Positions 8,001-9,944 of a stretch of 9,944 bases of DNA are shown here, piece by piece. A program made the translations under genes and the position numbers. This stretch comes from Planctomycetota bacterium (GTDB lineage: Bacteria > Planctomycetota > Phycisphaerae > FEN-1346): contig JAPLML010000466.1 of NCBI GenBank assembly GCA_026387055.1, forward strand, positions 1-9,944, in the 5' to 3' direction. Positions within the stretch are counted from its first letter, which is position 1, and every line of letters begins with the position of its first letter. The notes beneath the pieces were generated by a model. The model was not told the DNA's origin. It ran no database searches and was given only the letters and a program-made list of their open reading frames with translations.

Positions 8001-9843
8001 GGGCGGCGGCGGCGACAACCTGGCGGTCGGCTGGCAACTGCCCGATGGCACGCTCGAGCGGCCGATCCCCGGGTTACGCCTCTCGCCCTACCTTCCGCCG
8101 CCCGACGTCACCGTCAGCCTTCAGGTCACCGACGCCGTCGCAAGCGAACCCGGCCTGGACACGGCCACGTTCACGGTCACGCGGACGGGGAACCTCGTCC
8201 CCGCCGTCACGGTCTACTACACGGTCAGCGGCACGGCCCAGCCGAGCGATTACCAGGCGCTTTCCGGCTTCGTCACGATCCCGGGCGGTGCGGCCTCGAC
8301 GACGATCACCCTGAGGCCGCTCGACGATTTCGAAGATGAGCCCAACGAGACGGTCATCCTGACCCTCACGGGCGGCCAGCCAACCTACGCCCTCGGCTCG
8401 CCCACGACCGCCCAGGCGGTCATCATCGACAACGACCTGCCCACGGTCAGCCTCGCCGCCACGGACCCCAGCGCCTCCGAGGCCGGCCCCGACAAGGGCA
8501 CGTTCACGATCAGCCGCGTGGGCGACCTGGCGCCGGCGCTCACCGTCCGCTACACGGTCGGCGGGACCGCCCAGGCGAACGATTACGAGGAGTCTCTGAC
8601 CGGCCTGGTCACGATTCCCGCCGGCCAGCCTGGCGTGCCGATCGACATCACGCCGCGCGCCGATGCCGAGAATGAGCCGGGCGAGACGGTCATCCTGATG
8701 CTCTCCGACGACGCCGCCTACACCGTGGGCACGCGCCAGGCCACCGTCACCATCGCCGACAGCTCACCGCCGCAGGTCACGGCCATAACCGTGAACGGGC
8801 TGTCGGACCACGGGGCGAGCGGCATCGACCCGAGCGGCCGGGGCATCCGCACCATCGCGGTCCGCTTCAGCAAGCTGGTGACCTTCGTGGCCAACGACGT
8901 GCTCGTCCAGACCGTGACGTTCCCGGGCGGCGTGGAGACGCCGGCGTCCGTGGCCACGATCCGCACCGGCTCCGGCACGAGCACCCTGACCATCAGCCTC
9001 GTCCTGGGCCCGGCCGTCGACACGTGGGTCAAGGTGACCCTGTCGGGGAGCGGCACGCTCGTGGGCCCCGGCGGCTTGCGGCTGGACGGCGAGCCGCGCG
9101 CGGGCGGGAGCGGCGTCGGATACATCTTCAGCAATGCCGCCGATCTGCCGACGGGCAACGGCGTCGCCGGCGGCAATGCGGTCTTCTACGTCGGCAGCCT
9201 GCGCGGCGACTTCGCCGCGGTCCCCGGAGAAACGCCGCCCCATCGCGTCACCGAGGAGGACGTCGGCGCCTTCCTCGTGAAGTATGGGGCGGGCGACCCG
9301 GACGCCGACTTCCGCGGCGCGGGCTTCGGCGCCGGCGGGCCGGACGGCCGGATCACCCCCTCGGACTTCGATGGATTCATATCGGCATACGGGCAGGCCA
9401 TGTCCGCGGACCGGCATCTCGACGCCCTGCCGAGCGGCAGCCCGCAGGCCGAGGGAACCCCCGAGCCGCTGCCGCTGACCGAGCCATGTAGGCCGGGGCA
9501 AAGCCCCGGCATCCAGATACCTTGCCGGGGCTGCGCCCCGGCCTACATTTCCCAGGTCGCAAGCGATGCAGCGGTCGCCACGGTGACCGACTCGCGACCC
9601 GCCATGACCTCCGCGGCGGACATCCCAGACGCCTTGGGTGTGCCCCGGCGGGCTTGTCCGGCCGTGCCGCGGTCGGCGGCCCCAAGCACGGCTGGACAAG
9701 CCGGCCGTGGCACACCGGCCCCCGCGCGGCCATCTGCGGATGCGCCTCAGCCATCGGCTGCCGCAGACCCCGCGCTTGATGCCGATGGGGGGCTGGTCGA
9801 CCTCCTCGCCGCGGCGGCGCTCGAGATCCCCCTGGCAGGTTAG
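2011..9843 (+). CDS. Giant LEPR-XLL mosaic surface protein with CotH kinase-like, four LTD, PA14, chitobiase-C, Fn3, Calx-beta and dockerin-like domains
   Basis: 2610 residues, roughly 270-280 kDa. Order by residue: LEPR-XLL leader 14-27 (LEPRLLLDAS); LTD 28-150 (DWIELQN, HTNFKLDGGGEYLAL); jelly-roll start 165-200 (GPTGIGFE); PA14 about 231-370 (SDDGFRLRI at 291); jelly-roll remainder 377-508 (YDDGFVAYLDG at 430); chitobiase-C 547-615 (IRYTLDSSTPT); CotH kinase-like 667-1090 (RIRGGYSRSGGNPKHAFRL, DGQYWGLYQTEE at 814-825, FRHDGEH at 950-956); chitobiase-C 1093-1174 (IYYTLDGTDPR); LTDs 1180-1309, 1345-1491 and 1492-1645; Fn3 1675-1760; SbsA-type Ig 1761-1857; PA14 1862-2030 (SDDASELWL at 1933); Calx-beta 2031-2142 and 2143-2250 (acidic motifs D2105-E2113 and D2218-E2225); Ig-like 2251-2370; dockerin-like 2399-2462; Ala/Pro tail 2463-2610. 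Probably exported and binding glycans, Ca2+ and perhaps phosphorylating secreted proteins; this role is inferred from domain families. No ordinary hydrophobic signal peptide is visible. The ATG at 2011 is preferred over 2053 because it is the first start after the promoter and follows a weak GGGG at 2001-2004. The tail contains two palindromic elements (9486-9548 and 9637-9716). Confidence 0.93.
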   Translation: MGKRTCHPCRSLPRMEPLEPRLLLDASVIITEFMAINQSTLADEQGDYPDWIELQNTGPSTVNLAGWHLTDDPDLLQKWHFPSVNLASGAFLTVFASDKNTIINGEIHTNFKLDGGGEYLALVKPDGVTRETEFAPTFPPQEADYSYGLSETTNRTTILPVGATAKVLIPTNGLLGTTWTTLGFNDTGWTISGPTGIGFESTAPSFQVLEAKSATGLGTINDAVNLLAGGGTAYTAPLLNFADPEDAGGGRFVGNLPFPGNTTADDDNFALKFTGTIKIPTAGDWTFDVNSDDGFRLRIVGGTFKSVAGTGTTISGDTMEFAVGRGAADSLGVIALAAGEYAIELVYFEGAGGSSLEFSAAHGSYSSVPSPSPFRLVGDTGNGGLALKGLGDLAATNIQATMKGANATAYIRIPFTTATAADRLNLRMQYDDGFVAYLDGVPIARANAPTTPAWNSTATAARPLGEALAYADFDIRRPLAAGSHVLAIQGLNVSAGDADFLVVPQLEAVTVIDVALRYFAAASPGALNSQGIVAFVADTQFSDTRGFYTGPVDVAIRTATAGAEIRYTLDSSTPTPDHGFVYTGPIRIDRTTTLRARAFKAGWEPTNTDTQTYLFVSDIVTQSLNGQPPAGWPAGPINGQTLDYGVDPDVVNDPRYRDLIDDALLAIPSISIVTDLPNLFDSATGIYVNAGQDGEAWERAASIELINPDGSKGFQIDAGLRIRGGYSRSGGNPKHAFRLLFKAEYGDAKLKFPLFGDEGVSEFDNIDLRTSQNYSWSFDGSNLNIMVRDVFNRDVQRAQGQPYTRSRFYNLYIDGQYWGLYQTEERSEASYAASYFGGQAEDYDVVKVTDGYVIDATDGDLLAWQRLWTAATAGFGTDDAYYRIQGLNPDGTRNPAYEVQVDVDNLIDYMIGIYWSGDLDAPISNFLGDNQPNNFYGIRNRDGQSGWQFFRHDGEHTLRYDGGELNRDRTGPFPAGSQFQYFNPQWLHQQLTAHPEYVQRFADRVQKWMFNGGPLTTEGSLAIFNARVAEIETAIIGESARWGDSKAATPRTKDNDWLPTVDGERTIYMPQRPGIVLAQLKAKGWYPNVVAPTLNQHGGTIPSQAPWFQLTMSAPAGTIYYTLDGTDPRLKGGGLSPAALVYSGAISLTKSTTVKARVRSGGVWSALDEATFVRDQPPALRITEILYHPLDPPLGSLYIDDDFQFIEVQNTGTETLNLAGFGLAGGVEFHFPNMALVPGAYTLVVANTTAFESRYGAGFSIAGQFTGNLAHAGEPIQLLGSVGETILDFEYKDGWYDQTDGLGFSLVIRAAAAADRTLWNSKTGWRPSRASGGSPNAVDIDYDPGAVLINEVLAHQDTEPPGDWVELWNTTGAAIDLGGWYLSDDPADPAKFRIPPNTVVLAGQYVVFTESADFGNAGNPNALVPFRFSELGDTACLTRNAPDGTPGGYRESETFDASNRDVTLGRYIKSTGGKDFVAMSAPTRGDANAYPLVGPVVINEIMYNPPLGGDEFVELYNPTGADVPLYDPARPANTWRFTQGLGSGTPYAMPVGATVPAHGYALVVGIDPAVFRLTYAVPPSVPIYGPYLGWLSNDGEPIELARPGDPEPDTGFVPYYRVDRVSYDDEAPWPTRADGEGSALGRVVATAYGNDVANWVATTAGGTPGAANRLMDFTPPTVPTGLTAAAAGPARIDLAWTASSDPETGVAFYRVFRNGLVIGTSPTATYSDTTAQPGITYTYQVLAVNPDEAESGLSAPPAAAHIVTLQSVGNVDPTTLRVVFTETVGRAAAETLANYSITYPVGQSVPITSISLAADNRTATLALGAPLAFNTPYTLTVRNLVGGSGYALAPNSQKTFTYALFGTGTILREWWTGIDGTAVSNLTSNASYPNSPTGRTEQSLFEAPTDWADFYGTRMRGYVTVPVTGGYVFWIASDDASELWLNLNGETEAGKVRIAYVAGWTSSREWTTEANQSSAVAYGAITLQGGQRYYVEALQKEGGGGDNLAVGWQLPDGTLERPIPGLRLSPYLPPPDVTVSLQVTDAVASEPGLDTATFTVTRTGNLVPAVTVYYTVSGTAQPSDYQALSGFVTIPGGAASTTITLRPLDDFEDEPNETVILTLTGGQPTYALGSPTTAQAVIIDNDLPTVSLAATDPSASEAGPDKGTFTISRVGDLAPALTVRYTVGGTAQANDYEESLTGLVTIPAGQPGVPIDITPRADAENEPGETVILMLSDDAAYTVGTRQATVTIADSSPPQVTAITVNGLSDHGASGIDPSGRGIRTIAVRFSKLVTFVANDVLVQTVTFPGGVETPASVATIRTGSGTSTLTISLVLGPAVDTWVKVTLSGSGTLVGPGGLRLDGEPRAGGSGVGYIFSNAADLPTGNGVAGGNAVFYVGSLRGDFAAVPGETPPHRVTEEDVGAFLVKYGAGDPDADFRGAGFGAGGPDGRITPSDFDGFISAYGQAMSADRHLDALPSGSPQAEGTPEPLPLTEPCRPGQSPGIQIPCRGCAPAYISQVASDAAVATVTDSRPAMTSAADIPDALGVPRRACPAVPRSAAPSTAGQAGRGTPAPARPSADAPQPSAAADPALDADGGLVDLLAAAALEIPLAG
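9486..9548. repeat. Nested palindromic element inside the coding frame, first of two
   Basis: Arms 9486-9511 and 9523-9548 are inverted repeats (24 of 26 paired) around an 11-nt loop. Each arm is a hairpin: CCGGGG faces CCCCGG in both, with AAA-type or GCG-type loops. The 63-nt length equals 21 codons. In the frame of the giant gene it reads as CRPGQSPG...PCRGCAPAY, giving three cysteines; one of the other frames would meet the stop in ATGTAG at the left end. The structure is seen directly; classification as a mobile or REP-like element is inference. Confidence 0.85.
9637..9716. repeat. Nested palindromic element inside the coding frame, second of two
   Basis: Arms 9637-9667 and 9686-9716 are inverted repeats matching at 28 of 31 positions around an 18-nt loop. 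The right arm contains GCACGGCTGG and CCGGCCGTGG, a hairpin about ACAAG, and the left arm has the same layout less perfectly. The motif GCACGG/CCGTGC also recurs in the intergenic element at 1797-1884, so the two may be related. It is translated as part of the Ala/Pro-rich tail (residues about 2543-2569) and supplies one cysteine. At 80 nt it is not a multiple of three unless flanking bases were duplicated. Confidence 0.8.
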
Positions 9844-9867
9844 TACTACAACGCCACTTGACCTCGT

Positions 9868-9895
9868 GCGCGGTGGGTCTCCTGACCCACCGCGC
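9868..9895. terminator. Perfect 12-bp hairpin after the giant gene (terminator or single repeat unit)
   Basis: GCGCGGTGGGTC (9868-9879) pairs perfectly with GACCCACCGCGC (9884-9895) around TCCT, 24 nt after the TAG stop at 9841-9843. No T tract follows; instead the 10-nt palindrome GGCAATTGCC occupies 9896-9905. It could stop or stabilise the end of the giant transcript, but the absence of a T tract and the abundance of other palindromes nearby make a single REP-like unit equally likely. Confidence 0.5.
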
Positions 9896-9944
9896 GGCAA
9901 TTGCCCCCGGACGGCGAGATAGCGCAGGTTCGCGGCGGGTCGGG

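Noticed and set aside
1951..8037. A 2028-codon open frame on the minus strand opposite the giant gene
   Set aside because: It reads as Arg/Val/Gly/Ala-rich sequence with no recognisable domain, as expected opposite a gene whose third codon positions are nearly all G or C. The plus-strand frame has a long series of recognisable domains.
9397..9843. Frameshift or assembly error creating the long C-terminal tail
   Set aside because: The frame remains open with Ala/Pro-rich linker sequence and ends in an acidic, hydrophobic closing segment (GGLVDLLAAAALEIPLAG). Two palindromic insertions explain the odd composition without an error, although a frame change caused by the 80-nt element cannot be excluded.

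Overview
The window is GC-rich, has strongly GC-biased third codon positions, and carries a giant protein whose N-terminus reads PLEPRLLLDAS. That is the 'LEPR-XLL' N-terminal signature of very large extracellular proteins in planctomycetes (Planctomycetota, including Phycisphaerae-like lineages) and some relatives. Together with the lamin-tail, CotH, PA14, chitobiase-C, Fn3, Calx-beta and dockerin-like modules, it points to a planctomycete chromosome, probably from an uncultured or metagenome-assembled genome. The taxonomic call is inference from protein architecture only.

Layout: positions 1-1631 (minus strand) hold the first 543 codons of a secreted glycoside-hydrolase-like protein that runs off the left edge; it has a signal peptide, an N-terminal beta-sandwich, a TIM-barrel-like centre and a GH42-trimerisation-like C-terminal region. 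A divergent intergenic region (1632-2010) follows. It contains a GC-rich nested palindrome with an extra direct half-copy (1761-1884), two GATTAAC heptamers one helical turn apart, and a very good sigma70-type promoter (TTGCCA, 17 nt, CATAAT). This promoter drives the single giant gene 2011-9843 (2610 residues), which fills most of the window. The last 100 bases hold a perfect 12-bp hairpin just after the stop codon.

The giant protein is a mosaic surface or secreted protein: LEPR-XLL leader, lamin-tail domain (LTD), a jelly-roll domain that appears interrupted by a PA14 domain, chitobiase-C domain, CotH kinase-like domain, second chitobiase-C domain, three more LTDs, Fn3, an SbsA-type Ig-like domain, a second PA14, two Calx-beta repeats, another Ig-like domain, a dockerin-like module, and a low-complexity Ala/Pro tail. 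The two genes are transcribed divergently. A shared role in extracellular carbohydrate binding or processing is plausible but is inference.

The most interesting signal is a set of nested palindromes (inverted repeats whose arms are themselves hairpins) at both ends of the giant gene. Two lie inside its open frame and are translated as part of the tail, where they supply four of the protein's seven cysteines. This resembles the protein-coding palindromic elements described in Rickettsia (RPE) and REP/BIME-type elements, but here in a planctomycete giant surface protein.
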